In this document: piece after piece, positions 17,098 through 25,371 of the stretch
Layout: each line of letters begins with the position of its first letter
Position numbering within the stretch: position 1 is the stretch's first letter
Source of the DNA: JAAYDY01 sp964500225
GTDB lineage: Bacteria; Planctomycetota; Phycisphaerae; FEN-1346; JAACEH01
Direction: 5' to 3'
Assembly (NCBI GenBank): GCA_964500225.1
Contig: CAZCOA010000013.1
Location: 1 to 57,309 of the forward strand
DNA: 57,309 nucleotides
Notes under the pieces: generated by a model
Database searches by the model: none
The model's input: only the letters and a program-made list of their open reading frames with translations
What the model was told of the DNA's origin: nothing
Program-made: the position numbers and the translations under genes

Positions 17098-18915
17098 TCA
17101 GAGCATTCCGTTGAGGATGACAACCAGCAATGACAGGTCGCCCGGCTCGGCGCCGCCGTTGCGATCCAGGTCGAATCGCAGGGGGTCGATCTCCGCCGGG
17201 GTCGCCATGCCGTTCAGCCGGTTGACCAGCAGGCTCATGTCGGTCGGTTCGGCGCCGCCATTGGCGTCGATATCACCAAGCTTCACACACGTCATCGGCA
17301 CCGCGACGACCGTCGGGGTCGGACACAGGTTGCCCTGGCAGATGATCTCGATCACCAGCGGTCCCCAGGCTCCCAGGGCATAGTCGCTTCCATAGAGTGT
17401 CCAGCGGCCTAGCCCGGCCTCGGCCACGATATCCACTTCGCCCGTCCCGCTGCCCGGTTGCTTCCGCGCCGTAAAGGTCACGCCGGTGTTCCCATTGAGG
17501 TCCAGCACGGTGGCCGTCAGTCCCACCCGGTGACCGCCGTTGGCCAGCGACGCCGGGATGTTCTGGTACACCCAGCGACGGTCGTCGTCCGTGGACGCCT
17601 GGATCAGCGGCGGCCCAGCGTCGCGGACCTCGAACCGCGTCAGCGGGTCGCCCACCACGATGTTCTGCCACGACAGCACCGGCAGACTCGCATACGCCGC
17701 CTCGACGAAAGTCCAGCCCCGGTTCAGCATCCGGTCGTACAGAATTTCGTTGTCGGCCACCGAGAACGTCAGCGGCTCCCACACGTGAGCCAGCGCCAGC
17801 GTCCCGCCAATGCGGATCCAGTCCGCCGCCTGCCCCTGTGTGTCGTGCGGACGCCAGTCTTCCCAGTAGCGGCCGTTGAAACTTTCGTACGTGTTGAAGA
17901 CGGCTCCCGGCGACAGCGAAAACGACAACCACGTCAGAACGTAGGTGGCCGGTACCGTGAAGGGGTTGTGATTGCGCCCATAGCCGGCATAGCCCAGCAC
18001 CGGCAGCGGCGCCGTGGTCACGAACACCGCGTCGGTCTCGTCGTAGATGACGCTGAACCCCGCCGCCGTCAGTACGTCGCGAGCCTCCGGGAAGTCCACA
18101 CCTTGGCTGTATGGCGCATCGTCGTCCAGCGACTGATCGTCGCGGTCGATGACGAACGTCACGCCTTGCCGCACGATCGGAATCGTGCCGCCGCGGTTCA
18201 GTGCGGCAATCGCCTCCGCGGCCGTGTAACCGGTTAGCCGGGCCACCAGATAGATGTCCCCGGAGGTCAGTTTCTCGGCTGGCGAGCCCTTACCGTTTTC
18301 CCATCCGCTCCGGATCGTCACATACGTCAAGGCGCTCTTGGTTGTTGTGGCGTTGTCGCGCGCGTAGGTGTCAATCCGCTGGGTTGCGGCGTGATACGGG
18401 TTGCGGACGTGGTTGTTGGCGTAGTTCCACGGTTCCGGCGTGATGCCGGCCATGAGCGGCTGGTGCAGCATCGCCAGGTCCGAGTCCACGGCGGCCGCGT
18501 CGAACCGGCCGGCGCTGTACTCCGCGAGCATCATGTTCGGCAGGTCGCCGTAGCCGGGCGTGTCAAAGTCGTCGATCCGCCGCGGCACGCCTTTGGTCGT
18601 CACCAGGACGCGAATCTGCTTGTAGAGGGGTTCGCCGTTGAACTCGGTCGTCCGCAGATACGTGTCCAGGGGGACGCGCAGCTCGGATTCGAACGCGGCT
18701 CGCGTGATGGTTGCGTCGGTGGTGCCGGCGTAGGACCACACGTGAACGCCGGGGTACTTAGCCAGGTACGCGTCGCGGATGGCCAGCGAGTCGGGGCTGT
18801 TCTCGTTGACGATGAGCAGCACCTGCTGCGGTCCCAGGTCGGCCAGGGCAGGACACACGGCGGCCAGCGCCAGCGCGGCGGCCAGACAGAACCTTACGGC
18901 AGACCGACAGAACAT
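17098..18915 (-). CDS. Secreted TIGR03790-type protein with C-terminal dockerin repeat
   Basis: A 605-residue exported protein. The start at 18915 has GAGGGG eight bases upstream and a signal peptide ending CPALA at about residue 30. The body begins QQVLLIVNENSPDSLAIRDA and contains TTKGVPRRIDDFD, features of the TIGR03790 family found in Planctomycetes and a few other groups; its activity is unknown. The last ~60 residues are a dockerin-like pair of calcium-loop repeats, DIDANGGAEPTDMSLLVNRL and DLDRNGGAEPGDLSLLVVIL. Dockerins bind cohesins, but none is seen here; in Planctomycetes such repeats are also common on proteins not in cellulosomes. It lies alone between two terminator or spacer regions. 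Confidence 0.8.
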   Translation of the reverse strand: MFCRSAVRFCLAAALALAAVCPALADLGPQQVLLIVNENSPDSLAIRDAYLAKYPGVHVWSYAGTTDATITRAAFESELRVPLDTYLRTTEFNGEPLYKQIRVLVTTKGVPRRIDDFDTPGYGDLPNMMLAEYSAGRFDAAAVDSDLAMLHQPLMAGITPEPWNYANNHVRNPYHAATQRIDTYARDNATTTKSALTYVTIRSGWENGKGSPAEKLTSGDIYLVARLTGYTAAEAIAALNRGGTIPIVRQGVTFVIDRDDQSLDDDAPYSQGVDFPEARDVLTAAGFSVIYDETDAVFVTTAPLPVLGYAGYGRNHNPFTVPATYVLTWLSFSLSPGAVFNTYESFNGRYWEDWRPHDTQGQAADWIRIGGTLALAHVWEPLTFSVADNEILYDRMLNRGWTFVEAAYASLPVLSWQNIVVGDPLTRFEVRDAGPPLIQASTDDDRRWVYQNIPASLANGGHRVGLTATVLDLNGNTGVTFTARKQPGSGTGEVDIVAEAGLGRWTLYGSDYALGAWGPLVIEIICQGNLCPTPTVVAVPMTCVKLGDIDANGGAEPTDMSLLVNRLNGMATPAEIDPLRFDLDRNGGAEPGDLSLLVVILNGML

Positions 18916-19326
18916 CAAGCCTACCCCTCTGGACATAACCAGCGGCCTTCGGACGTCCCCATCGCGACAGCCACGGCGTCCTCCGACAGGGGGGCGGGGA
19001 ACCTTCCGGGCGCACAGGCCGCCATGGCGGTTATCCATAGGGATTATAGTCCAGAAACAAGGATCGGGCAAACGGATCTCCAGCGGCGGGTGCATTAGCA
19101 TTCTGAGGCTGTGCCGTGGCACGGGCCTATGGTCTGTCAGTTGCAGGCATAGGCCCCCACCCGCCTTCCCCGAGACGTTGACGGCCCCGGAATACGCCCG
19201 CCGCGGGGCCCCGGCCCCCGCCGGGGCCCCCCCCGGGCCCCTGCCCCGCCCGGCGGCGGGGGGGGGGGCGTCGTCGGCCGCGGTGGCGATGGGGCGTTTC
19301 GTGATTGCATGTAGCGGAGCTTCTTC
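18916..19326. other. Spacer with extreme G/C homopolymer block
   Basis: This 411-base gap between the divergent dockerin protein and the cobA-hemD fusion holds no supported gene. From about 19195 to 19270 it is almost pure G and C, with C runs (eight C near 19227-19234) and an 11-G run at 19258-19268. Long open frames here are a by-product of base composition. It could form stable secondary structure, and it is also a place where assembly errors are likely. GGAGC lies just before the cobA-hemD ATG. Confidence 0.5.
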
Positions 19327-20895
19327 ATGGCGCAACCTTGCGGCAGAGTGTATCTGGTCGGCGCCGGGCCGGGCGACCCGGGGCTGCTCACCCTGCGCGG
19401 CGCCGAACTGCTGGCCCGGGCCGATGTGGTGGTGTACGACCGGCTGGTTCCGGCCGAGATACTTGCCATGGCAAAGCCCGACGCACGGCGAATCTTTGTC
19501 GGCAAGACGCCGGGACACCCGGGCACCAGCCAGGACGAAATCAACGCGATCCTCATTCGCGAAGCCGGTCGCGCCGCTGTGGTCGTGCGGCTCAAGGGCG
19601 GCGACCCGCTGGTCTTCGGACGCGGAGGCGAGGAAGCCATCGCCCTGAAGCAGGCCGGCGTCCCCTTCGACATTGTTCCAGGCATCACCGCGGGCATTGC
19701 CGGTCCGGCCTACGCCGGCATTCCCGTGACCCACCGCGGCATGACCAGCAGCGTTGTTTTCGTCACCGGCAACGAGGATCCGACCAAGGCCGAGACGCAC
19801 CTCGACTACGACGCGCTGGCCCGCATCGGCACCGTCGTCTTCTACATGGGCGCGGCACGCCTGCGGCAGAACCTGGCGCATCTGGTGGCTGCCGGCCGGT
19901 CGCCGCGGACTCCTGCCGCCATCGTCCAGTGGGCCACCACGAGTCGCCAAAGGACCATGGTCGGCGACCTCGGTACGCTGGCCGAACGCGCCGAGGCCGC
20001 CGGCATGGCCGCTCCTTGCATTGTCGTTGTCGGCGACGTGGCCGCCCTGCGAGAGCAGATCGCATGGCGCGAGACCCAGCCGCTCTTTGGCCGCACCATC
20101 CTCGTCACACGGAGCCGGCGACAGGCCGGCGAACTGACGGCCGCCCTGCGCGACCTTGGCGCGAGGATCATCGAGTTGCCGACCATCGAGATTCGTCCCG
20201 TCGAATCGTCCGAGCCGGCCGACGCCGCCCGACGCCTCGACCGGTTCCAGTGGATCGTCTTCACCAGTCCCAACGGCGTCATCGAGTTCACGGCCTGCCT
20301 GTCTCGTTGCGGTCTGGACGTGAGGGCCCTGGCGCCGGTCAAGATCGCGGCCATCGGGCCCGGCACCGCGCGGCACCTGGCCGATATCGGTCTGCGGGCC
20401 GACCTGGTGGCCGAGCGGGCCATCGCCGAGTCGCTAGCCGACGCGCTGCTTGCCGCCGGCGTGGGGCAGGGCACCCGTGTGCTCCTGACCCGGGCCGAGG
20501 AGGCACGCGACGTGCTGCCCGAGCGGCTTCGTGCTGCCGGGGCCGAGGTGACCGACGTAGCCGTCTATCGCACGGTGGTGCCCGAGCAGGTGGACGCCGA
20601 GGCCCTGGCCGCCCTGGCCGATGGCGACGTGGACTTGGTGACGCTCACCTCCAGCAGCACCGCGCGACACCTGGCCGAGGTCGTCCGGGCCCACGGCGGC
20701 GACGCCTTGTTGGACCGTGTCCGGGCGTCGGCCCGGTGCTTCGCCATCGGACCCATTACCGCTCGCACCGCCGCCGAGTTCGGTTTCCGCGTTGTCGTCG
20801 AAAGCCCCGTCCACACCATCGACGGCCTGGTCGAGGCCATCCGCCGTTGGGCCGAGCAGAATCCCCTTTTTCCTGTGAACTCCGGCGGTTGCTGA
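19327..20895 (+). CDS. cobA-hemD: Fused uroporphyrinogen-III C-methyltransferase / uroporphyrinogen-III synthase
   Basis: A 522-residue fusion of two consecutive tetrapyrrole enzymes. Residues 1 to about 250 are the SUMT domain that methylates uroporphyrinogen III at C-2 and C-7 to precorrin-2: VYLVGAGPGDPGLLTLRG, VVYDRLV, VVRLKGGDPLVFGRGGEE, VPGITAGIAGPAYAGIPVTH. Residues about 255-522 are HemD, which closes hydroxymethylbilane to uroporphyrinogen III: FGRTILVTRSRRQAGEL, WIVFTSPNGVIEF, VDLVTLTSSSTARHL, CFAIGPITARTAAEFG. Such fusions are known in several phyla. The product would feed siroheme or cobalamin. A short membrane protein follows. Confidence 0.93.
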   Translation: MAQPCGRVYLVGAGPGDPGLLTLRGAELLARADVVVYDRLVPAEILAMAKPDARRIFVGKTPGHPGTSQDEINAILIREAGRAAVVVRLKGGDPLVFGRGGEEAIALKQAGVPFDIVPGITAGIAGPAYAGIPVTHRGMTSSVVFVTGNEDPTKAETHLDYDALARIGTVVFYMGAARLRQNLAHLVAAGRSPRTPAAIVQWATTSRQRTMVGDLGTLAERAEAAGMAAPCIVVVGDVAALREQIAWRETQPLFGRTILVTRSRRQAGELTAALRDLGARIIELPTIEIRPVESSEPADAARRLDRFQWIVFTSPNGVIEFTACLSRCGLDVRALAPVKIAAIGPGTARHLADIGLRADLVAERAIAESLADALLAAGVGQGTRVLLTRAEEARDVLPERLRAAGAEVTDVAVYRTVVPEQVDAEALAALADGDVDLVTLTSSSTARHLAEVVRAHGGDALLDRVRASARCFAIGPITARTAAEFGFRVVVESPVHTIDGLVEAIRRWAEQNPLFPVNSGGC

Positions 20896-20951
20896 GCGTC
20901 CTTGTCTGTAGCGGTGCAGCAACCGTCCCGCGTCGGGCGAAAGGATACCAG

Positions 20952-21248
20952 ATGGCAAAGACCCTGGCCTGGACGTGTCTGGTCATCGGGCTTCTGATCA
21001 TTGCGGTAAGTATTTTGCAGGCGATCCTGCTTCTGAACGGCTCGTCTCGCTCGGCAGGGGCGATGGCGGTGCTGGTCGGCTTCCGGGCATTCGCGGTGGC
21101 CCTCGGCGTTTCGCTGGTGGTCTTCGGCCGACGCAAACTCCAGTGGATTCGCGAAGAGGCCTCCTATGGCAAGGCCGCAGGAGGCCGCACGTGCAGCCAT
21201 TTCGGCGACTTCGACGAGCACGGCATCCACGACGATCCTCGGACCTGA
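20952..21248 (+). CDS. Small two-helix membrane protein
   Basis: A 98-residue protein with two membrane segments (about residues 7-28 and 37-60) and a polar C-terminal tail ending CSHFGDFDEHGIHDDPRT. AAGGA lies before the ATG at 20952. It follows cobA-hemD by 56 bases in the same direction. I do not recognise it; the tail with His, Asp and Cys is its only distinctive feature. Confidence 0.6.
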   Translation: MAKTLAWTCLVIGLLIIAVSILQAILLLNGSSRSAGAMAVLVGFRAFAVALGVSLVVFGRRKLQWIREEASYGKAAGGRTCSHFGDFDEHGIHDDPRT

Positions 21249-21311
21249 CCGCCGCACACTGCCCGAACGACTCGGCCCGTGTGTCCGGTCCCGCCGGGCC
21301 GCTCTTTGCAC

Positions 21312-21340
21312 TTGAAACCAGGGACGAAATCGCCTAGAAT
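21312..21340 (+). promoter_or_regulatory. Promoter of tRNA-Cys
   Basis: TTGAAA at 21312-21317 and TAGAAT at 21335-21340 with a 17-base spacer, ending 54 bases before the mature tRNA. This is a good sigma-70 match in the right place. Confidence 0.7.
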
Positions 21341-21394
21341 CCCTCGACCATCCGAGTTGGGCTTCCACTGCCGGAGGCCCACCGTTTGCCAAGC

Positions 21395-21471
21395 GGCGCC
21401 GTAGCCAAATTGGCTAAGGCAACGGATTGCAAATCCGTGATTTGTGGGTTCGAGTCCCACCGGCGCCTCCA
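21395..21471 (+). tRNA. tRNA-Cys (GCA)
   Basis: A full cloverleaf. The acceptor stem GGCGCCG (21395-21401) pairs with CGGCGCC (21461-21467), followed by the discriminator T at 21468, typical for tRNA-Cys, and an encoded CCA at 21469-21471. The anticodon stem ACGGA/TCCGT encloses loop TTGCAAA with anticodon GCA at 21429-21431. The T arm GGGTTCGAGTCCC is standard. No integrase or duplicated tRNA end lies next to it. Confidence 0.97.
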
Positions 21472-21480
21472 GCCATGATC

Positions 21481-21509
21481 GGCCGCAAGTCAACGACTTG
21501 CGGCCGTTT
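21481..21509 (+). terminator. Terminator after tRNA-Cys
   Basis: Perfect 11-base-pair hairpin GGCCGCAAGTC (21481-21491) / GACTTGCGGCC (21495-21505) with loop AAC, followed by GTTTT. It starts ten bases after the tRNA. Confidence 0.85.
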
Positions 21510-21727
21510 TCCGTCTTGCCTCGACGGGGTTCTTGTGGCGAGGTGTTGCGGGTCGATTTCATGCCGGGGTTGATTACACTTGCCGCTCCCGCCCAGTCTG
21601 TGGAATAGCAAAACCACGCGGGCTGCCAGACGTCCTCCCCGTCAGGCGTGAGTGAGTCTTCTTGTCCTTTCGCGTGGCTGCAAGCAACCGTCCTGCCCTG
21701 CGATGTTGTGCCTCGGTGGCCGACGTG

Positions 21728-24217
21728 CTATCGGCGGGCCCGGTTACTGGGTCTCAAGGGCTCCTCCTCCTTTTCTTCTGCTGCCGGCACGGGGATTGGC
21801 TGCGGAGTGATGTTGATGGGACGTGGCGTCACATTCGGCCGCACCGTCGGCGACGGCACGGATGTCGGCGTCGGTGTTGGCTCCGGCACGGGCTGCGGCG
21901 CCAACTGCGGTCGTGGCGTCGGCGTGGGAGTGGTTTTCGGTTGCGTCGGCGCTACCGGGGCGGGCGTCGGCGCCGGGCGGGGCGTCTGTGGGATCGCGCG
22001 GTTGGCTGCCGGCGCCATCGTCTGTGCCGGCGACGGTTGCACGGTGTTCGCCTCCGGCGTCTGCACGACGTTCGGCCGCGGCCGCGGCTGCAGCCGAACG
22101 GTCGGTGCCGTGACTTCGGGTTCCGCAGGGGGCGTCGTCGGTGTCGGGGCTGCTGTGGAATCCGTTCGCACTTTTGGCGCCGTGGCGGTCGGGGCCGTTG
22201 TCGGCTGTGTCGTGCTCTTCGGCGCGGTCGGTGTTTTCGTGGCGGCAGCCGGCGGCGCCGTCGTCACCGGGGCAGGCCGGGCCCGCGTCGGCAACACGTT
22301 GTTCGGTGCAGGTTGCACCGCGTTCGGTGTCGGCTGATCCGCTTGCGGCGCGGTGTTGCGCGTCGTTATGGACGCCGGAGGTCTGACCGTCGGGGGGGTG
22401 GATCTGGCTGCGCCATGAGGCTGCACGGGGTGCATCCTCGTGGGCTCTGTCGGTTCCGTTGGCGTTGTCGGGGCGACCGTCGGTGTCGGCTCCGTCGTCT
22501 GCGCCGGCTGCTCGGGAACGCCTCGGGTCGGGCGGATGGGGGTCGTCGTCGGCGCGGTCGGCGTGGTCCTTACGGCAGGCTTGCCGAGGGTGGCGGGGCC
22601 GGTTGTCGCCTCAGGCGCCGCGGCCGGCGCCGTCGGACGCACAAGCTTCTGTGACTCCACTCGGCTGCTTTCCTGCCGCGGCGTCTGAACCTGTCGAGGG
22701 ACCGTAATCGGAGCCGCCGGCGTCGCTGTGGCTTCCAGCTTCTGCCGCTCGCGTGCGTGGTGCAGCACCATCTTGCCATGGGCCGCGGCCATTTCCTGGT
22801 CGGTGCGGTTCAGCGGCGTCAAAGGCGCCCGAACCGACGCCGTCCGTTGGCCGGTCGCCGTCGCTCGCAACGGGGCGGCAAGGGTAGGCGTCGATACGGT
22901 TTGTGCCGCCCGGGGTTCCAGGGCCAGCTTCCGTTGTCCGGCCAGAGTGATCGGCGGACGGGCATCCGCATGCAGATACCGGTAATCATAATCCCGACGC
23001 AGGCGGTCTTCCCAGTGTGGGTCGTGGCGTCTGCGGTCCCACTGGTAATGGACCAGCACCGGATCGTGCCACCGATGGTCATGATGGTGACGCCAGAACC
23101 ATGGCACGATCCCCATAGTCGTGAACCGCACCTCGAAGTAGTTGCCGAAGTAGTAATAGCCATACGCCGGCCGGGAGAACAAACACACCGTCAGCACGCT
23201 GGTCTCGATGACCACCGTCGGCCGGTACAGAACCACCGGACGCACGAACGTTTTCGGACGGAAACGGACCGGGGCGAAGATCACGCCGCGCCGCTCAAAG
23301 GGATAGTCCCAGTAGCCGGCCACATAGACGTATCCGCGCGGCGTCCAGAGGTAATGCGGCGGCACCCACACCCAGTCGGCACGGGCGATCATCCATCCGC
23401 CGGCCTGCCAGACGTATCGCCCTCCCACATACACCCATGTGCCGGGCACCCACAGGTAGTCCGGCCCCGGCGCGGCGGAGCTGGGCCCCGACTCCAGGCT
23501 CGCCGGCGGCGCGGGCAGATACTGCACGACGCCGACGTTCTTGCGCTTCCAGAAGCCGCTGACCCACTGGTACCCATTGGCCACCGGCGTCCAGTATCCG
23601 GGCACCCACTCGCAGTCCGGCGGCGCGTCGCGCCACAGGCCGCTGATCCAGACGAAGTCGTTCTGTTCCTCGTCCCACCACCAGTAGCCCGGTATCCAGA
23701 TGACGTTGTTGCCGGCCGGTTTCATCTCGGGCGGCAGTTCCTCGACCGGCGCCGGCGGCGCCTTGGTGATGATGATACCCGGCTGCGGATTGTAGGCGAT
23801 GAGCTCGCCGTAGGCCTCATGCAGCCGACCGCGCGTCAGCACGTCGGCCTCGTCCGGCTCGACGGCAATGGTCTGCGTGGGCGACGGCAGCACCGGCACG
23901 AGGGCCGGGGCCGTCTCGATCATCGGGACCGTCGCCGGGGCCGCCGCGGGCTGCGGGGCAGGGGCCGGCGACGACGGTGCGACGGTTTCAGCCGTCGCTG
24001 CGGCCGTCTCAGGCACCGCAGCCGCCGGGGCCGGCTCTTGGATCAGGTCGGGCGGATTCGTCGGGGCCTCTGGTGTGCCGCCCGAAATCGGTCCCAGAAC
24101 CACCGGCACGTAGGCCTCGTCGCGATTCTCGCAGCCGTGGATGGTTAGCAGAGCAGAGCCCACGCCCAACACGACGGACAAGCACACCAGCACACTGTTG
24201 GCTCCGGGGCGTTTCAT
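21728..24217 (-). CDS. YXWGXW-repeat lipoprotein with long Pro/Thr tail
   Basis: An 829-residue cell-envelope protein. The N-terminus has a hydrophobic signal and a probable lipidation cysteine at residue 29 (LLTIHGC). From about residue 170 to 330 it carries repeated aromatic units of the YXWGXW type: IPGYWWWDEEQNDFVWISG, WVPGYWTPVANGYQWVSG, LWVPGTWVYVGGRYVWQAG. The C-terminal ~350 residues are a low-complexity P/T/A/V-rich tail, likely extended. AAGGAG lies six bases before the ATG at 24217. It is divergent from a marR gene. The family is common in Planctomycetes and Proteobacteria but has no established function. The tail is made of near-repeats (PTPTPTP, TTAP) that are prone to length changes. 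Confidence 0.8.
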   Translation of the reverse strand: MKRPGANSVLVCLSVVLGVGSALLTIHGCENRDEAYVPVVLGPISGGTPEAPTNPPDLIQEPAPAAAVPETAAATAETVAPSSPAPAPQPAAAPATVPMIETAPALVPVLPSPTQTIAVEPDEADVLTRGRLHEAYGELIAYNPQPGIIITKAPPAPVEELPPEMKPAGNNVIWIPGYWWWDEEQNDFVWISGLWRDAPPDCEWVPGYWTPVANGYQWVSGFWKRKNVGVVQYLPAPPASLESGPSSAAPGPDYLWVPGTWVYVGGRYVWQAGGWMIARADWVWVPPHYLWTPRGYVYVAGYWDYPFERRGVIFAPVRFRPKTFVRPVVLYRPTVVIETSVLTVCLFSRPAYGYYYFGNYFEVRFTTMGIVPWFWRHHHDHRWHDPVLVHYQWDRRRHDPHWEDRLRRDYDYRYLHADARPPITLAGQRKLALEPRAAQTVSTPTLAAPLRATATGQRTASVRAPLTPLNRTDQEMAAAHGKMVLHHARERQKLEATATPAAPITVPRQVQTPRQESSRVESQKLVRPTAPAAAPEATTGPATLGKPAVRTTPTAPTTTPIRPTRGVPEQPAQTTEPTPTVAPTTPTEPTEPTRMHPVQPHGAARSTPPTVRPPASITTRNTAPQADQPTPNAVQPAPNNVLPTRARPAPVTTAPPAAATKTPTAPKSTTQPTTAPTATAPKVRTDSTAAPTPTTPPAEPEVTAPTVRLQPRPRPNVVQTPEANTVQPSPAQTMAPAANRAIPQTPRPAPTPAPVAPTQPKTTPTPTPRPQLAPQPVPEPTPTPTSVPSPTVRPNVTPRPINITPQPIPVPAAEEKEEEPLRPSNRARR

Positions 24218-24395
24218 GCGAGACTCCTTTCATCCGACATGCTGTGTCTTGCACCATTGTTCGTTGATAGGCGACACGTTCAAGGCGGCACGGTTTCCTG
24301 TCGTCGCTTTCTGCTGCGGCTGCACGCTCTGTATGGGGTTGCCTCCGTTACGAACCGCTAACTGCTCGGCACCTGCCGGAATAGTCCGGATTCTC

Positions 24396-24424
24396 TTGCG
24401 TTTTGCACCTCATCGGACTAGAAT
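24396..24424 (+). promoter_or_regulatory. Candidate promoter of the marR gene
   Basis: TTGCGT at 24396-24401 and TAGAAT at 24419-24424 with a 17-base spacer, 80 bases before the marR start and inside the 287-base divergent region shared with the YXWGXW lipoprotein. The surrounding DNA is A+T-rich compared with the flanking genes. Confidence 0.5.
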
Positions 24425-24504
24425 CATGATGTCCTTATTCACTGAAAATAGTAACGGATAATCCGTCAAACTATTGGCGAAATAATATCGAAGGAATCGC
24501 AGAA

Positions 24505-24972
24505 GTGACCGAAAAAATCGTATCAGAAGTTCTGGAAAAGGTTTACGGCATCGGTTTGAAAGCAAGAATGTTGGCCGAGTGGGTCCGGATTCATCGTCCC
24601 GTCCGCGACGATTATTCTGAACGGCAGATATTCACTCTCGAACTGATTCATGGCTTTGCGCCGATCACCCGAAAGGATCTGGGTATTATTTTCGGCATGT
24701 CGCCCAGTTCTGTCAGCGACATGGTCCGGCGGCTGGTGGACGATGGCTTGGTGACCGAAGAGAAAGCCGGCAACGACGCCCGCGAGAAGCCCCTGGCCCT
24801 GACCGAGCGAGGCGCCGCCTATCTCGATTCCGTGAGGAAACAGAACGCCATTCGATATCGGTATCTTTTCGACAGTGTGACGCCCGACGAATGGCGGACG
24901 CTCACCGCCATTCTTGACAAGGTCGATGCCGCCGCCAGGCGGCAGGTGGACGAGATGATTTTCGGGAAGTAG
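24505..24972 (+). CDS. MarR-family transcriptional regulator
   Basis: A 155-residue winged-helix regulator of typical MarR length. The recognition region is ITRKDLGIIFGMSPSSVSDM followed by VRRLVDDGLVTEEKAGNDAR and the wing EKPLALTERGAAYL. Flanking helices would form the dimer interface. It starts at GTG with AAGGA nine bases upstream. MarR proteins usually repress their own and a divergent gene, so the YXWGXW lipoprotein is the first candidate target. The ligand cannot be told from the sequence. Confidence 0.85.
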   Translation: MTEKIVSEVLEKVYGIGLKARMLAEWVRIHRPVRDDYSERQIFTLELIHGFAPITRKDLGIIFGMSPSSVSDMVRRLVDDGLVTEEKAGNDAREKPLALTERGAAYLDSVRKQNAIRYRYLFDSVTPDEWRTLTAILDKVDAAARRQVDEMIFGK

Positions 24973-25371
24973 CCGGCCGTTTCCCGTGAAGCCTTGGGTC
25001 GGTCGGGTTGGCCCTCACGTTTGCTGGGGCGCAGACGCACCGCCGCACGGAGTTCGCTCGAACAGTCGCCGTATTCTGATCCGGCCGGGGGGGGGGACTG
25101 GTTATCCGGCGTCTGCGCCGACGCCTGATCGAGTAACGTCGCGGGGTCGGGAAGCCCCGGGTCGAATTGATCCACGGCAACCATCTCCACGAGGCGTCCC
25201 GGCGGTGACCGTCATGCCGTCGTAGTCAAGCCCTTCCCGTGAGGGAAGACGGCCACCCCGCACCGGGGTACCGTTGAATGCCCCCTGACGTTTTTTCTAG
25301 AGCCTTGGGCCGGTCGATGCGATGATGCTTGTAGAGTCGTCTCGGCTCGCCGACCGGAAAGGACCGTCTTC
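24973..25371 (+). other. Intergenic region marR to heparinase-like gene
   Basis: About 400 bases without a supported gene. It includes a run of ten G at 25087-25096 and a weak promoter-like pair described separately. Short open frames on both strands have no ribosome-binding site and no recognisable content. Confidence 0.4.
25274..25303 (+). promoter_or_regulatory. Weak candidate promoter of the heparinase-like gene
   Basis: TTGAAT at 25274-25279 and TAGAGC at 25298-25303 with an 18-base spacer, about 70 bases before the GTG start. The -10 is poor, so this is tentative. Confidence 0.28.

Noticed and set aside
19305..20950. Plus-strand frame overlapping cobA-hemD
   Set aside because: Arg/Gly/His-rich shadow of the cobA-hemD frame; only its last 98 codons (20952-21248) form a believable protein.
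21395..21471. tRNA-Cys as the attachment site of an island
   Set aside because: No integrase gene and no second copy of the tRNA 3' end was found near it in the window.
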